DNA of 64,000 nucleotides from Galbibacter pacificus (GCF_029603155.1 NZ_JAPMUA010000001.1:992001-1056000), one strand, 5' to 3'; shown: positions 34,397 through 43,495, counted from the first letter of the stretch. Translations and numbers: made by a program. The notes: generated by a model from the letters alone, not told the origin.

Positions 34397-35203
34397 TTAA
34401 ACCCCGCTAAAAGCACTAAACCCACCGTCAATGGGGATAACGACACCAGTTACAAAAGAAGCCCCGGCAGATGCCAGCCAATTTACTACCCCTTGCAGTT
34501 CTTCTGGTTTTCCAAAGCGTTTCATGGGTGTTTGCGCAACAATGGTATTTCCCCTTTGTGTTAGAGATCCATCTAGATTTAACAAAAGGGCCCGGTTTTG
34601 TTCTCCCACAAAAAAGCCTGGTGCTATGGCGTTTACGCGTATTTCGTCTCCGTATTTTAGTGCCATTTCCACTGCTAACCACTTGGTGAAGTTATCTACC
34701 GCAGCCTTACTGGCCGCATATCCTACCACACGGGTTATGGCTTGTTGTGCCGCCATTGATGAGATGTTGATGATGCTTCCGCTTTTTTGCGCTGCCATTT
34801 GTTTGCCAAAAACAAAAGAGGGGAGAACGGTACCTTTAAAATTAAGGTCGTTTACTTTGTCAAAATCATCCAAGGAAAGATCGAAAAAGGTGTCTTCGGG
34901 AGCTATGGTAGCCCCTTTTCTGTTGCCTCCGGCCGCATTTACCAATATATCTATTGTTCCCCAGTTTTTTACAACAGTGGTTTTGGCGTTTTCGAGTGTG
35001 TTTTTGTCCAGAACATCTGCAACCAGAACCATTGCCTGTCCGCCATTTTTCTGTATTTCCTTTACTACTTGTTGTACGGTTTCTTCGGTTCTTCCTAAAA
35101 TGCCTACCTTGGCACCACATTGTGCAAGGCCTTTTGCAATAGCCCCGCCCAATACGCCATTTCCACCAGTAATTATGGCTACTTTATTTTTAAGTTGATT
35201 CAT
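34397..35203 (-). CDS. uxuB: D-mannonate/fructuronate oxidoreductase, SDR type
   Basis: 268-residue short-chain dehydrogenase: TGGNGVLGGAIAKGL near 13-27, NAAGGNRKGAT near 88-98 (a motif of the Bacillus YjmF/UxuB group), the catalytic serine in NISSMAA, and VGYAASKAAVDN. It belongs to a different fold from enterobacterial UxuB, yet by position (seven bases before uxuA) it should reduce D-fructuronate to D-mannonate. Without that context it would be only a generic SDR. Confidence 0.82.
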   Translation of the reverse strand: MNQLKNKVAIITGGNGVLGGAIAKGLAQCGAKVGILGRTEETVQQVVKEIQKNGGQAMVLVADVLDKNTLENAKTTVVKNWGTIDILVNAAGGNRKGATIAPEDTFFDLSLDDFDKVNDLNFKGTVLPSFVFGKQMAAQKSGSIINISSMAAQQAITRVVGYAASKAAVDNFTKWLAVEMALKYGDEIRVNAIAPGFFVGEQNRALLLNLDGSLTQRGNTIVAQTPMKRFGKPEELQGVVNWLASAGASFVTGVVIPIDGGFSAFSGV

Positions 35204-35210
35204 GTAATTT

Positions 35211-35314
35211 TTTTTATTGGCACCGCCAAAGGGTATAATACCCCGAGGCTTGCCTCGAAATTAAAAATTTGTTTCCGACCAATGCCTCGTGTGCTTGCAC
35301 CGAGGTAGTTTACT
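35211..35314 (-). repeat. 104-bp dispersed repeat, copy B
   Basis: This copy is nearly identical to 12131-12234 (four transitions). In gene orientation it starts AGTAAACTACCTCGG and includes the TAA stop of the KdgF-like cupin gene. It then carries CGAGGCAAGCCTCG and ends GGTGCCAATAAAAA, eight bases before the uxuB start. It fills the whole cupin-uxuB gap. Confidence 0.9.
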
Positions 35315-35660
35315 CTGATAAAAAATCTTCACGGGCGGGATTAAAAACATCGACCAAAACACCATCTTCGATACATTTTGCCCCATGGATGATGTTTGGT
35401 TGCACAAAAAAAGTATCTCCGGTCGTTAAAATCTCCGTTTTGCCGCCTATGGTTATTTCAAATTTCCCCGATGCAATAAAAGAGCTTTGCGAATGGATGT
35501 GTTGGTGTTGGTAACCAATGGCTCCTTTTTTAAACTTAACCTTCACCATCATAAGGTCGGTATTAAATCCGGTAATTTGCCTGCTTATTCCTTCAGCAAC
35601 AGCTTCCCAAGGATTTTCATCTTCTTTAAAAAAATCGGTTGTTTTCTTTTCCTGCATCAA
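35310..35660 (-). CDS. kdgF: KdgF-like cupin (unsaturated uronate to keto form)
   Basis: 116 residues forming a single cupin. The metal motif is GYQHQHIHSQSSFIASGKFEI (residues about 55-75) and the second motif is GDTFFVQPNIIHG with His. KdgF catalyses opening of 4,5-unsaturated uronate monomers to 5-keto-4-deoxyuronate, which would feed kduI. The assignment rests on size, motifs and the uronate neighbours. A generic sugar-binding cupin is the alternative. The stop codon lies in repeat copy B. Confidence 0.75.
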   Translation of the reverse strand: MMQEKKTTDFFKEDENPWEAVAEGISRQITGFNTDLMMVKVKFKKGAIGYQHQHIHSQSSFIASGKFEITIGGKTEILTTGDTFFVQPNIIHGAKCIEDGVLVDVFNPAREDFLSE

Positions 35661-35668
35661 AAAAAAGT

Positions 35669-37009
35669 TTATAAAGTTGGTTCCCAGCCTTTTTCATATT
35701 CACGTCCCCAAAGTTTCATGGCATCGTTATCGAGCATTTTTCCGTTCTTTTCATCAATTTTAAAGCCTTTTTTAATGCGATAAGCAATATTGGTGTAATG
35801 CACCATTGCCATACTCACACTGGCATCATCGATAGGGGCGTTTAATTTTTCTTTTCCACGGATGGTTTCAAAAAAGTTAACCATATGGCTTGTAGACATG
35901 TCGCCACCACCACCGAGTGCCGTGCCTGCTTCATTAGAGCTTGCGTTGACTTCTTTTACCACTTTTCCGGAGCGGTCCATAAGAATGTATTTTTCCCTGT
36001 CTACATAAACAGAGCCTTCACTTCCATAGATTACGGTACCGCGGCCACCGCCGTAGGTTTGATAACCGTTTCTACTTTTTCCGTCCCATTGGATAATTTT
36101 ATTGTCGGCAAATTTAAAAGTGGCCAACATGGTATCGTACATTTCCCAGCCATCATCTAAAAAGTGTCTTTTATTGCCTTCTACTTCTGCATGTTGCGGA
36201 AAGCCTACCTGTAATGCCCAACGGGCAACATCCAGTTCGTGCGTGGCATTGTTTCCGGCTTCTGCCGTACCGTAGTTCCAACCGTACCAGTGCCAGTTAT
36301 AATCCCAAGTGTTATCAGTATATTCCCTGTGGACTGCGGGCCCTTGCCAAAGTTCCCAATCGAGCCCTTGCGGAACGGGTGCCTTTTTTTGGATTGGCGT
36401 TTCGCCACGGCCATTGCTGTAAAAAGCAACCGCTTTATATGGGGTGCCGATTACGCCGTTATGAATTTGATTGATGATATCTATGGTATGGCCAGACGAA
36501 CGTTGCTGGTTCCCCATTTGTACAATTTTGTTGAATTTTTTAGAGGCAGCAACCAACATTTCGTTCTCGTTCATGTTATGGCTACAGGGTTTCTCCACAT
36601 ATACGTGTTTATCGCCCTTCAAGGCCAGAATAGAGCCGGGGGTGTGCCAATGGTCTGGGGTTGCATTAACTAGGATATCTACCTTTTTATCGTCTATAAC
36701 CTTTCTAATATCGTTTTCCAGTTTTGGGGTATAATCAATCAATTTGGAGAAATTTTCCTTGGCCTTAAGTCTTTGGCTTTCCATAACATCGCACAAATAC
36801 ATAAGGTTTACATTGCTTTTTTTTCTTGCAATGGGCTGGTAATATGCACCCAAACGGCGGCCCAAGCCGGCAATGGCCACATTTAAACGGTCGTTGGAAC
36901 CAATAATCCTTCGGTAACTGCTTGCGGGCATCCCCATTACAGAGCTGCCCACGGCAAGGGCGGTACTGCTTAATACGGTGTTTTTTATAAAGTTGCGTCT
37001 AGTTGTCAT
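35669..37009 (-). CDS. Tat-exported Gfo/Idh/MocA family oxidoreductase
   Basis: 446 residues. The N-terminus has a twin-arginine signal (RRNFIKNT, followed by a hydrophobic stretch to about residue 27), which implies export of the folded, cofactor-loaded enzyme. The Rossmann domain begins NVAIAGLGRRLGAYY, and the family EKP motif is in HVYVEKPCSHN. WYGWNYGTAEAGNNATHELDVARWAL holds the probable catalytic His. Such enzymes oxidise sugars, often at C3, with tightly bound NAD. It is between a cupin and a double DUF1080 protein, four bases from the latter, so a shared task is likely. The substrate is unknown. Confidence 0.85.
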   Translation of the reverse strand: MTTRRNFIKNTVLSSTALAVGSSVMGMPASSYRRIIGSNDRLNVAIAGLGRRLGAYYQPIARKKSNVNLMYLCDVMESQRLKAKENFSKLIDYTPKLENDIRKVIDDKKVDILVNATPDHWHTPGSILALKGDKHVYVEKPCSHNMNENEMLVAASKKFNKIVQMGNQQRSSGHTIDIINQIHNGVIGTPYKAVAFYSNGRGETPIQKKAPVPQGLDWELWQGPAVHREYTDNTWDYNWHWYGWNYGTAEAGNNATHELDVARWALQVGFPQHAEVEGNKRHFLDDGWEMYDTMLATFKFADNKIIQWDGKSRNGYQTYGGGRGTVIYGSEGSVYVDREKYILMDRSGKVVKEVNASSNEAGTALGGGGDMSTSHMVNFFETIRGKEKLNAPIDDASVSMAMVHYTNIAYRIKKGFKIDEKNGKMLDNDAMKLWGREYEKGWEPTL

Positions 37010-37013
37010 GATT

Positions 37014-38393
37014 TTATAAAGTTTTTATTTTGATGTTTTTATAAGATACTCTGTTTCCGTGGTCTTGTAATAGGATGCTTCCTTTTTCCAGTTCCCCGAA
37101 GTTTGGCCATTTTTTGTATTTACTTTCTGAAACGAGTTTACGGAATTCATCGCTTCCCCTTTCGTATTCCAAAACCTTCATTCCGTTTAGCCAGTGTTCC
37201 ACATGATTGTCTTTTGAAACAATTCTAGCGGTATTCCACTCCCCGATAGGATGAATTGGTTTTTTAGGGTTGGCTTGAATTAGGTCGTATAAAGAAGCAA
37301 CGGTCCTACTCCCGTCGTGGTTCCCTAGTTTTGCATCCGGGTGATTGTCGTCGTCAAGGATTTGATACTCCAAGCCTATGGAAGAGCCCGGGCCTTTGTT
37401 TATTTCGGTATCAACATAATATTTAATGCCGCTATTGGCCCCTTTAGTAAGTTTAAAATCTACTTTCAGCTCAAAATTGGCGTATGGCTTTTTGGTAACA
37501 ATATCGCCACCGGCAGCCGATTCCTTTCCTTCACTTTCCAAAACGGTTAAAATACCATTTTCTATTACCCAACCTTTATCTGGGAATTCATCGAGTCTGG
37601 CACCTCTCCATCCGTTGGTGGTTTTACCATCCCAAAGCATTTTCCAGCCGTTTTTCTTTTCGTCTATGGTTAAGTTGTTTTTGGTAACAACCGGGGGAAC
37701 TGGGGTTTTTGTGCTGTATTTGCTTAAACTATCGGTAAGTATATTTATGTTTTTCCATATAATTTCTGTTCCCTCTTTGGCATCTTTGCCAATTGCATGT
37801 ACTTGCAGGGCTATAAACCCAGTATGTGTTTTGTCGTCTACGAGATGTGCAGCGGGTACACCATTGATCCATGTTTTTATGGTATCTCCAATGGCTTCAA
37901 TTCTATAATGGTTCCAATCTCCTTGTTTAAATGCTTGCTGCGCCTGTTTATCGTCTGTTAGCGGGAAAAGCCACCCACGTCTTCCTTCATCATAAATACC
38001 GGCGCTCCAGGCCCTGTCGGAAGGGTCTATTTCAATTTGGTAACCATGTACGCGCCCATTTTGGTATTGGGGAATGCTGTTACTTCGGATTTGAATACCG
38101 GAATTCATCGTAGAATCTACCTTATAATCAAGTTCCATAATAAAATCGTCGTACATCTTATCGGTTGTCATGAATGAGTTTGGCGTATCGTGAACGGTAC
38201 TTCCTATAACCATTTCGTTTTCTACCCGATATTTTGCTTTTCCGCCTTTTTGCGTCCATCCGTTTAAGTCTTTACCGTTAAAAAGCGGTGTCCAAGGGGT
38301 ATTGTCTTTTGGACCTTCCTGGCAACCCGATAAACTAACGGTAAGGCCTAATGCTAAGGCATAGAGTTTGTAATTTTTGATTCTTGATTTCAT
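37014..38393 (-). CDS. lipoprotein with two DUF1080 (3-keto-disaccharide hydrolase-like) domains
   Basis: 459 residues with lipobox Cys24 (VSLSGCQEG). Two related jelly-roll domains follow. The first (about 33-220) opens WTPLFNGKDLNGWTQKGG and contains SGIQIRS and GYQIEIDPSDRAWSAGIYDE. The second (about 248-459) opens GWKMLWDGKTTNGWRGARL and contains NSGIKYYVD, GLEYQILDDDNHPDA and GRLVEHW-like DNHVEHWLNG. PF06439 is now named 3-keto-disaccharide hydrolase. With the Gfo/Idh/MocA enzyme beside it, I infer cleavage of oxidised glycosides. It lies after the hairpin that follows susD2. Confidence 0.85.
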   Translation of the reverse strand: MKSRIKNYKLYALALGLTVSLSGCQEGPKDNTPWTPLFNGKDLNGWTQKGGKAKYRVENEMVIGSTVHDTPNSFMTTDKMYDDFIMELDYKVDSTMNSGIQIRSNSIPQYQNGRVHGYQIEIDPSDRAWSAGIYDEGRRGWLFPLTDDKQAQQAFKQGDWNHYRIEAIGDTIKTWINGVPAAHLVDDKTHTGFIALQVHAIGKDAKEGTEIIWKNINILTDSLSKYSTKTPVPPVVTKNNLTIDEKKNGWKMLWDGKTTNGWRGARLDEFPDKGWVIENGILTVLESEGKESAAGGDIVTKKPYANFELKVDFKLTKGANSGIKYYVDTEINKGPGSSIGLEYQILDDDNHPDAKLGNHDGSRTVASLYDLIQANPKKPIHPIGEWNTARIVSKDNHVEHWLNGMKVLEYERGSDEFRKLVSESKYKKWPNFGELEKGSILLQDHGNRVSYKNIKIKTL

Positions 38394-38416
38394 GTGTTTG
38401 TATTTAGTTGTTTTTT

Positions 38417-38483
38417 AAGTGGAAAAAATGAAACATCCATGAGGGTCTATTTTATTGTGTGTTGAATATGGATGTTTCATTTT
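38417..38483 (-). terminator. terminator-like hairpin after susD2
   Basis: A perfect 16-bp inverted repeat (38425-38440 with 38468-38483; arm AAAATGAAACATCCAT) encloses a 27-base loop. On the minus strand the second arm runs into TTTTTTCC, giving an intrinsic-terminator shape 24 bases after the susD2 stop. Genes behind it have no obvious separate promoter, so it may act as a leaky stop that sets susCD above the enzymes. Confidence 0.7.
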
Positions 38484-38506
38484 AATATATTTTTTTTGAA
38501 TATTCA

Positions 38507-40114
38507 TTAATATCCCGGGTTTTGTGGAAACTCGTTTGAGGTCCTATCTATTTGGGTTAAGGGGATAGGCCTCAAATTATGATAATCTTGAATGAAGGAA
38601 GCCGCTTGCGGGTTGTATAGTTTTACACGTTCCACCAACTTTCCGGTACGTACAAGGTCGAACCACCTTTTTCCTTCCTGAGCCAGCTCTTTGGCTCTTT
38701 CTTCAAGAATTACATCAATATCAACAGCATCAATGGTTGGAAGCTCGGCAACATTATCTACACCATAAGCCCTTTTTCTTACTTCATTGAGGTAAAAAAG
38801 CGCTTTTGTTTGATCGGGGCTTGACTTTAAAGCATTTGCTTCTGATGCGATCAAGTAAATTTCGGCCAAGCGGTAGGCAATAAAATCCCTTCCACCAGAT
38901 TCTTCGTTGGTAGAAGCCCTATTGGGCTGCAACCATTTTTTACTGGACGGATATATTTTCTCGGTATATTCATCTTGGTTATAAATACTTTCCCCATATG
39001 GCTTGGCATCTTTTTCGGTCTGTGAAAAAGGAACACGTGGCAGGTAAACGGCAGTATCGCCCACTTCGACACCAGGTGGTGCAGAATCCGGGTTATTTGC
39101 ATAATATACCGTTACAAAAGTGCCATCGTACCTTTGATCTTCCATATCGTATAAATTTAATAAATAATTTGTAGGTCTAAACCTTTTCCACGGTCTTCCG
39201 TTTACAACATCCCTTTTCATGCCCGGTAATTTGTCATATTCCATTAAAAAGAAAAGGTGCGCCGGGTTCCCGCCATTATCGTATTCCAGTTCGTCTGCAA
39301 ATTGCGTAGACCATATTACCTCGCTGTTTTGTTCGTTTTCAAGCTCCCATAATTCGGCATAAGAGCCTACCAGTGAAAATGGGCCATTGTCTATAATGTC
39401 CTCGGCATAGGTAGCTGCCATATCGTAATTTTTACGGGTAAGGTACAGGTCTGCCAAGGTTGCCTTAGCGGCCCAAGACGTGGCTCTTCCAAAATCGTCC
39501 TGAACCCCCGGTAAATTATCTTCTGCAAATTGCAAATCTTCTATAATTTTCGGGTACAATTCTTCCAGGGCCATTCTGTGCGCCTCGGTTTCGGCTGTTG
39601 TTGTTTCTTCATTGGTATAATGTACGGGTCCCCATATACGTACCAGCCAATAATAGTAATAAGCCCTTAAAAATCGTGCTTCGGCTACAACTTCCGTTAC
39701 TTTTTGAGGATTGTTGGGAATTGCTTCTTGGGCCCGGCCAATAACTGTATTGGCGGTATTGATGCCTTTGTAAAATTCGTCCCAGGATTCCCGTACAATC
39801 TGCGAACTCGCATTGAGGTCGGAATCATATGTATTGAAATATTTAAAACCACCATCCGAACCGTTGGTATAGGTATCGGTACCAAAGGCAATAAGGGTCC
39901 ATCCGGTTTCTTTGTTTGTACCGTCCCGAACGGTATTGCTGTTCCCTATGAATACGCCCAGCGAGGCATAGGCTCCGTTCAGGGCAAAGTCGATTCCTTC
40001 TTCATCAATAAAAACGCCATCGGCCGTAAGGTCCCCGGTAAGTTCTTCATCTAAAATATCACTACAGGAGATTAGTGACAATAATGCGAATATGTATATT
40101 ATGTTTTTCTTCAT
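38507..40114 (-). CDS. susD: SusD/RagB family lipoprotein (second locus)
   Basis: 535 residues from ATG 40114 (MKKNIIYIFALLSLISCSD; lipobox Cys17). A TTG seven codons upstream is in frame but is not a convincing start. RagB features are FLRAYYYYWLVRIWGPV, EERAKELAQEGKRWFDLVRTGKL and LRPIPLTQIDRT. It begins 21 bases after susC2. Ligand unknown; the downstream genes point to a uronic-acid-containing glycan or glycoside. Confidence 0.95.
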   Translation of the reverse strand: MKKNIIYIFALLSLISCSDILDEELTGDLTADGVFIDEEGIDFALNGAYASLGVFIGNSNTVRDGTNKETGWTLIAFGTDTYTNGSDGGFKYFNTYDSDLNASSQIVRESWDEFYKGINTANTVIGRAQEAIPNNPQKVTEVVAEARFLRAYYYYWLVRIWGPVHYTNEETTTAETEAHRMALEELYPKIIEDLQFAEDNLPGVQDDFGRATSWAAKATLADLYLTRKNYDMAATYAEDIIDNGPFSLVGSYAELWELENEQNSEVIWSTQFADELEYDNGGNPAHLFFLMEYDKLPGMKRDVVNGRPWKRFRPTNYLLNLYDMEDQRYDGTFVTVYYANNPDSAPPGVEVGDTAVYLPRVPFSQTEKDAKPYGESIYNQDEYTEKIYPSSKKWLQPNRASTNEESGGRDFIAYRLAEIYLIASEANALKSSPDQTKALFYLNEVRKRAYGVDNVAELPTIDAVDIDVILEERAKELAQEGKRWFDLVRTGKLVERVKLYNPQAASFIQDYHNLRPIPLTQIDRTSNEFPQNPGY

Positions 40115-40135
40115 GACTTTTTCTTTAAGATTCAA

Positions 40136-43100
40136 TTAAAAGGCTACGTTTAGCCCAAATAAAATGGTTCTTGGCGAAGCAATAAAGTCGTCTCCACTAC
40201 CAAGTTCGGGATCAAAACCTTTTAAATCGGTTTTTGTAAACAAGAAAGGATTTTGAGCAGATGCATAGAACCGCAATCTATCCAATCCCAGAATTTTATT
40301 TACATTTTGATTAACAGTGTACCCCAGCGTAATATTACGTACACGCACAAACGATGCATCCACATAACTTAGAACACCGTTGTCCAGAGGCCTTTCCCTG
40401 TTTATGTTAGGCCGTGGATATTCGTTGCTCGGGTTTTCGGGCGACCAGTAATTTAGGTCCAGATCGTTGTTACGTCCAAAAATGGTTACGTTTTCTAATG
40501 CGCGGGATCGGGTTAAATGCCCTTGACGTGTATAAAGCGATACCACAAAATCAAAACCGGCATACTCCATTTTACTGGTAAAACCACCAATCCACTTGGG
40601 ATCTAGCTGCCCCAAAATTTTTCGGTCATCATCATTTAATGCGCCATCGTTGTTTAGATCGGCCAGTTTAATATCTCCCGGTCTTCTTCCGTAGCTATTG
40701 GCGGCATCATTTTCGTTAAGTTGCCAAATTCCGTCAAAAACCCGGTCGTAATAAACGCTTAGGGGCTGCCCAATAAACCAACCGTTTCCAACATCGTCTG
40801 TTTCGCTGTCCAAAAGCTTCACGATTTCACTTTTGTTGGCAGAAAAATTAAAATCGGTGGTCCACCTAAACTTATCTGTTTCAATATTAACCGTACTTAA
40901 AGTTAATTCGATTCCAGAGTTTTTGGTTTCCCCAACGTTTTGAAGAATAGAAGAATAGCCAGAAGTAGCAGGCAATACCCTATTTAGCAGCAAATCGGTT
41001 GTTTTTCCGGTATAGAAATCGATACTTCCCGCAATTCTGTTTTTGGCAAATGCATAATCCAGCCCGATATCGAAAGTTGTAGTGGTTTCCCATTTTAAAT
41101 CTGGGTTGGCAATATCTTCTGGCTGAAAACCATAGGCGGGGTTTCCGCCAAACGAATTTTCGAACCTTTTAATGCTCCCGAAAGTAGAGTAGGGGGCAAT
41201 GGGATTACGCCCAACTTGACCGTATCCCGTTCTAAGCTTAAGGTCGCTTAAAACAGATTGGTTTTTAAGGAAATCTTCTTGAATGATCCTCCATGCAAAG
41301 GAAGCAGAAGGGAAGAAGCCCCATTTTTTTCCTTTGGAGAGTTTAGAAGAACCGTCATACCGGCCGGTAAGGGTAAGTAAATATTTATTTTTATAACCAT
41401 AATTAACACGCCCCATATAAGAAACCCATCCTTCGGTTTCCAAGGAACTGTCACGGTTGTCTACTTGAGAGGCATCGCTTAAATTATTGAAAGTCTGACT
41501 GTCGTTTGCAAGTCCTGAAACCTGAAGGTATAAGCGGTCCCTTTTAGTTTCCTGAAAACTGTATAGGAAAGTGGCATCAACCGAGTGGTCCTGCCCGAAG
41601 ACTTTGGTATAATTTAAAATGTTCTCGATGGTATAGGCCGTATTGACCCTGGTTTCTTTTGATGCTTGAGATAACCCGCCCGTGCGGCTCTGAGACATAG
41701 AAGCCCTAAAATCGTTATATGTAACGGACTCAAATTGCGGTTGAACGTTTAAAGTATATTTTAGCCCATCTAAAATTTGATAACTCGCAAAAATATTGGC
41801 AAAATACCGGTAGCTAATATCTTCATCGATATAATTTCCCGGGGTTTCATTGCTAAGCGGGTTCCAATTTAACCCATCGGCCAATGGATCGAGCGTAGCT
41901 ACGCCATCTTCGTCAAAGGGAGTAACCAATGGTGGCTGGTTCATTAAACTGGCCAAAGGGTTGAAATTGTTTTTTTTAGAAAAATTGGCCTGTTGCGATA
42001 GCCCTACTTTAAGTTTGTCGGTAGCGTTAATATCGAGGTTTGTCCTGAAAGTATACCTTTCATAATCGGCTAAATTGTATACTCCATCCTGATCGAAATA
42101 ACTAAGCGAAAGATTGTACCTTATTTTTTCTGAACCCCCTGAAACGCCGAGCTGATAATTGATTTGTTGCCCAGAACGTGTGCCGAGGTCGATAAAATCG
42201 GTATCCACTCCATTTTGGTAGGCTTCCAATTGAAGCGGTTCCAGCGAACTTTGCACCGATGGCAATGGCAAGGTACCGGGAACAAGCCCCTGTTCTTCTT
42301 CTTGTCCGGCCCTTCTGGCTTCACGTCTAAGGTTTACGTAACCATCTGCATCGAGTAACTGGTAATTTTCAGGTACTTCGGCAAAGCCATAATACGTATC
42401 GAAGGTAAATTTGGCTTTTCCGGCCTGTCCTCTTTTTGTGGTAACTAAAATAACGCCATTCGCGCCTCTTGCACCATAAATTGCGGTTGAAGAAGCATCC
42501 TTTAAAACTTCTACGGAAGCGATATCGGCAGAATTGATGTCGTTCAGGCTTCCTTCCATGGGAATCCCATCCACGACGATCAAGGGTTCGTTTGAAAAGT
42601 TAAGCGAACTCCTTCCCCTAATAAGCAAACTAGGCGATGTACCTGGCGATGCACTGGTTACACCCACATCCAATCCGGCCACTTTACCTGCCATGGCGTT
42701 AAAAGCGTTCCCTTCTTTTGTAGAGTTGATATCGTCTCCGGAGATAGAAGAAATGGCCCCTGTAACATCGGTTTTCTTTTGAGTTCCATAACCTATTACA
42801 ACCACTTCGTCCAGTGCGGCGGCATCGGTTTCCAGAGTGATGCTTACATTGCTTTGCCCGTTGAGCGGAACCTCTTTGGTAGAAAAACCAACAAAAGATA
42901 CTGCCAGCGTAGCATTTTGGCTGGATACGGGTAATTGAAACTTACCGTCGAAATCTGTTTGAGTTCCGTTTTGAGTTCCTTTTTCTATAATCGTGGCGCC
43001 CGGGAGGGGGAAACCTTCAGCGTCCAAAACCGTACCCGTAACTGTAGTTTCCTGAGGCTGTTGGACAATGTTTTTTGCATGCAACGGGTTTATAATCCCG

Positions 43101-43189
43101 ATGCATAAGGTAAAAAGCAGCAAAAATAAATTTTGATACCTACAAATGGATGCAGACATCCAAAATACAGGTTTTTTAAAGTGTTTCAT
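40136..43189 (-). CDS. susC: SusC/RagA TonB-dependent transporter (second locus)
   Basis: 1017 residues. A long N-terminal region with a hydrophobic stretch near 20-38 ends in LHAKN (signal peptide). It is followed by the carboxypeptidase-like domain (TVTGTVLDAEGFPLPGATII), SusC signature LDEVVVIGYGTQKKTDVTG, plug (VDGIPMEGSLNDINSADIAS, VLKDASSTAIYGARGANGV) and the barrel ending in Phe. It is related to susC1 but clearly diverged, so the two probably import different oligosaccharides. A perfect 14-bp palindrome lies 41 bases upstream of the start. Confidence 0.96.
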   Translation of the reverse strand: MKHFKKPVFWMSASICRYQNLFLLLFTLCIGIINPLHAKNIVQQPQETTVTGTVLDAEGFPLPGATIIEKGTQNGTQTDFDGKFQLPVSSQNATLAVSFVGFSTKEVPLNGQSNVSITLETDAAALDEVVVIGYGTQKKTDVTGAISSISGDDINSTKEGNAFNAMAGKVAGLDVGVTSASPGTSPSLLIRGRSSLNFSNEPLIVVDGIPMEGSLNDINSADIASVEVLKDASSTAIYGARGANGVILVTTKRGQAGKAKFTFDTYYGFAEVPENYQLLDADGYVNLRREARRAGQEEEQGLVPGTLPLPSVQSSLEPLQLEAYQNGVDTDFIDLGTRSGQQINYQLGVSGGSEKIRYNLSLSYFDQDGVYNLADYERYTFRTNLDINATDKLKVGLSQQANFSKKNNFNPLASLMNQPPLVTPFDEDGVATLDPLADGLNWNPLSNETPGNYIDEDISYRYFANIFASYQILDGLKYTLNVQPQFESVTYNDFRASMSQSRTGGLSQASKETRVNTAYTIENILNYTKVFGQDHSVDATFLYSFQETKRDRLYLQVSGLANDSQTFNNLSDASQVDNRDSSLETEGWVSYMGRVNYGYKNKYLLTLTGRYDGSSKLSKGKKWGFFPSASFAWRIIQEDFLKNQSVLSDLKLRTGYGQVGRNPIAPYSTFGSIKRFENSFGGNPAYGFQPEDIANPDLKWETTTTFDIGLDYAFAKNRIAGSIDFYTGKTTDLLLNRVLPATSGYSSILQNVGETKNSGIELTLSTVNIETDKFRWTTDFNFSANKSEIVKLLDSETDDVGNGWFIGQPLSVYYDRVFDGIWQLNENDAANSYGRRPGDIKLADLNNDGALNDDDRKILGQLDPKWIGGFTSKMEYAGFDFVVSLYTRQGHLTRSRALENVTIFGRNNDLDLNYWSPENPSNEYPRPNINRERPLDNGVLSYVDASFVRVRNITLGYTVNQNVNKILGLDRLRFYASAQNPFLFTKTDLKGFDPELGSGDDFIASPRTILFGLNVAF

Positions 43190-43495
43190 AATTTTAAAGT
43201 TTTTGTTAGCGGTGTTTATCAGTTTAGAATGTGTACGTACACATTTTTAATAAAAAGTTTATTTCATAAGCGTTTAATTAGTGATTAATTTAAATTTTCA
43301 TTGATTTTAAAGCCGAAATTTCGCCCAAGTTAACATTTTTTTTGGATAAAAGTAATTTTGAAGGTTGAAAATAAGGTACGTATAACATTTGGTTACTTTC
43401 AAAAGTGAAATAGTTATTTTAATATTTAATCAATAAAAACTATAAATAATTGGTGATTATTCAGGATAAGAGAAACATTCTAGATTGTTGTTGTG
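43190..43495. other. control region between susC2 and the second regulator gene
   Basis: This 306-base gap contains the palindrome at 43230-43243 and a partial copy of its GTACGTA core at 43373-43387. The rest is AT-rich with short runs. I cannot point to a convincing -33/-7 pair for susC2, and I see no open frame. Confidence 0.6.
43230..43243. promoter_or_regulatory. palindromic operator before susC2
   Basis: TGTGTACGTACACA is a perfect 14-bp palindrome with central CG, the form expected of a LacI-family operator, 41 bases before the susC2 ATG. It is different from the TGTAATCGATTACA sites of the pectin regulon, consistent with recognition by the second regulator (43496-44551). Weaker GTACGT cores lie at 43376-43381 and 44607-44612. 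Confidence 0.65.

Noticed and set aside
34431..35198. A 255-codon plus-strand frame opposite uxuB
   Set aside because: It lies wholly antisense to a clear SDR with full motifs; the translation has no recognisable domain and is rich in Ser, Pro and Cys as expected of a shadow frame.
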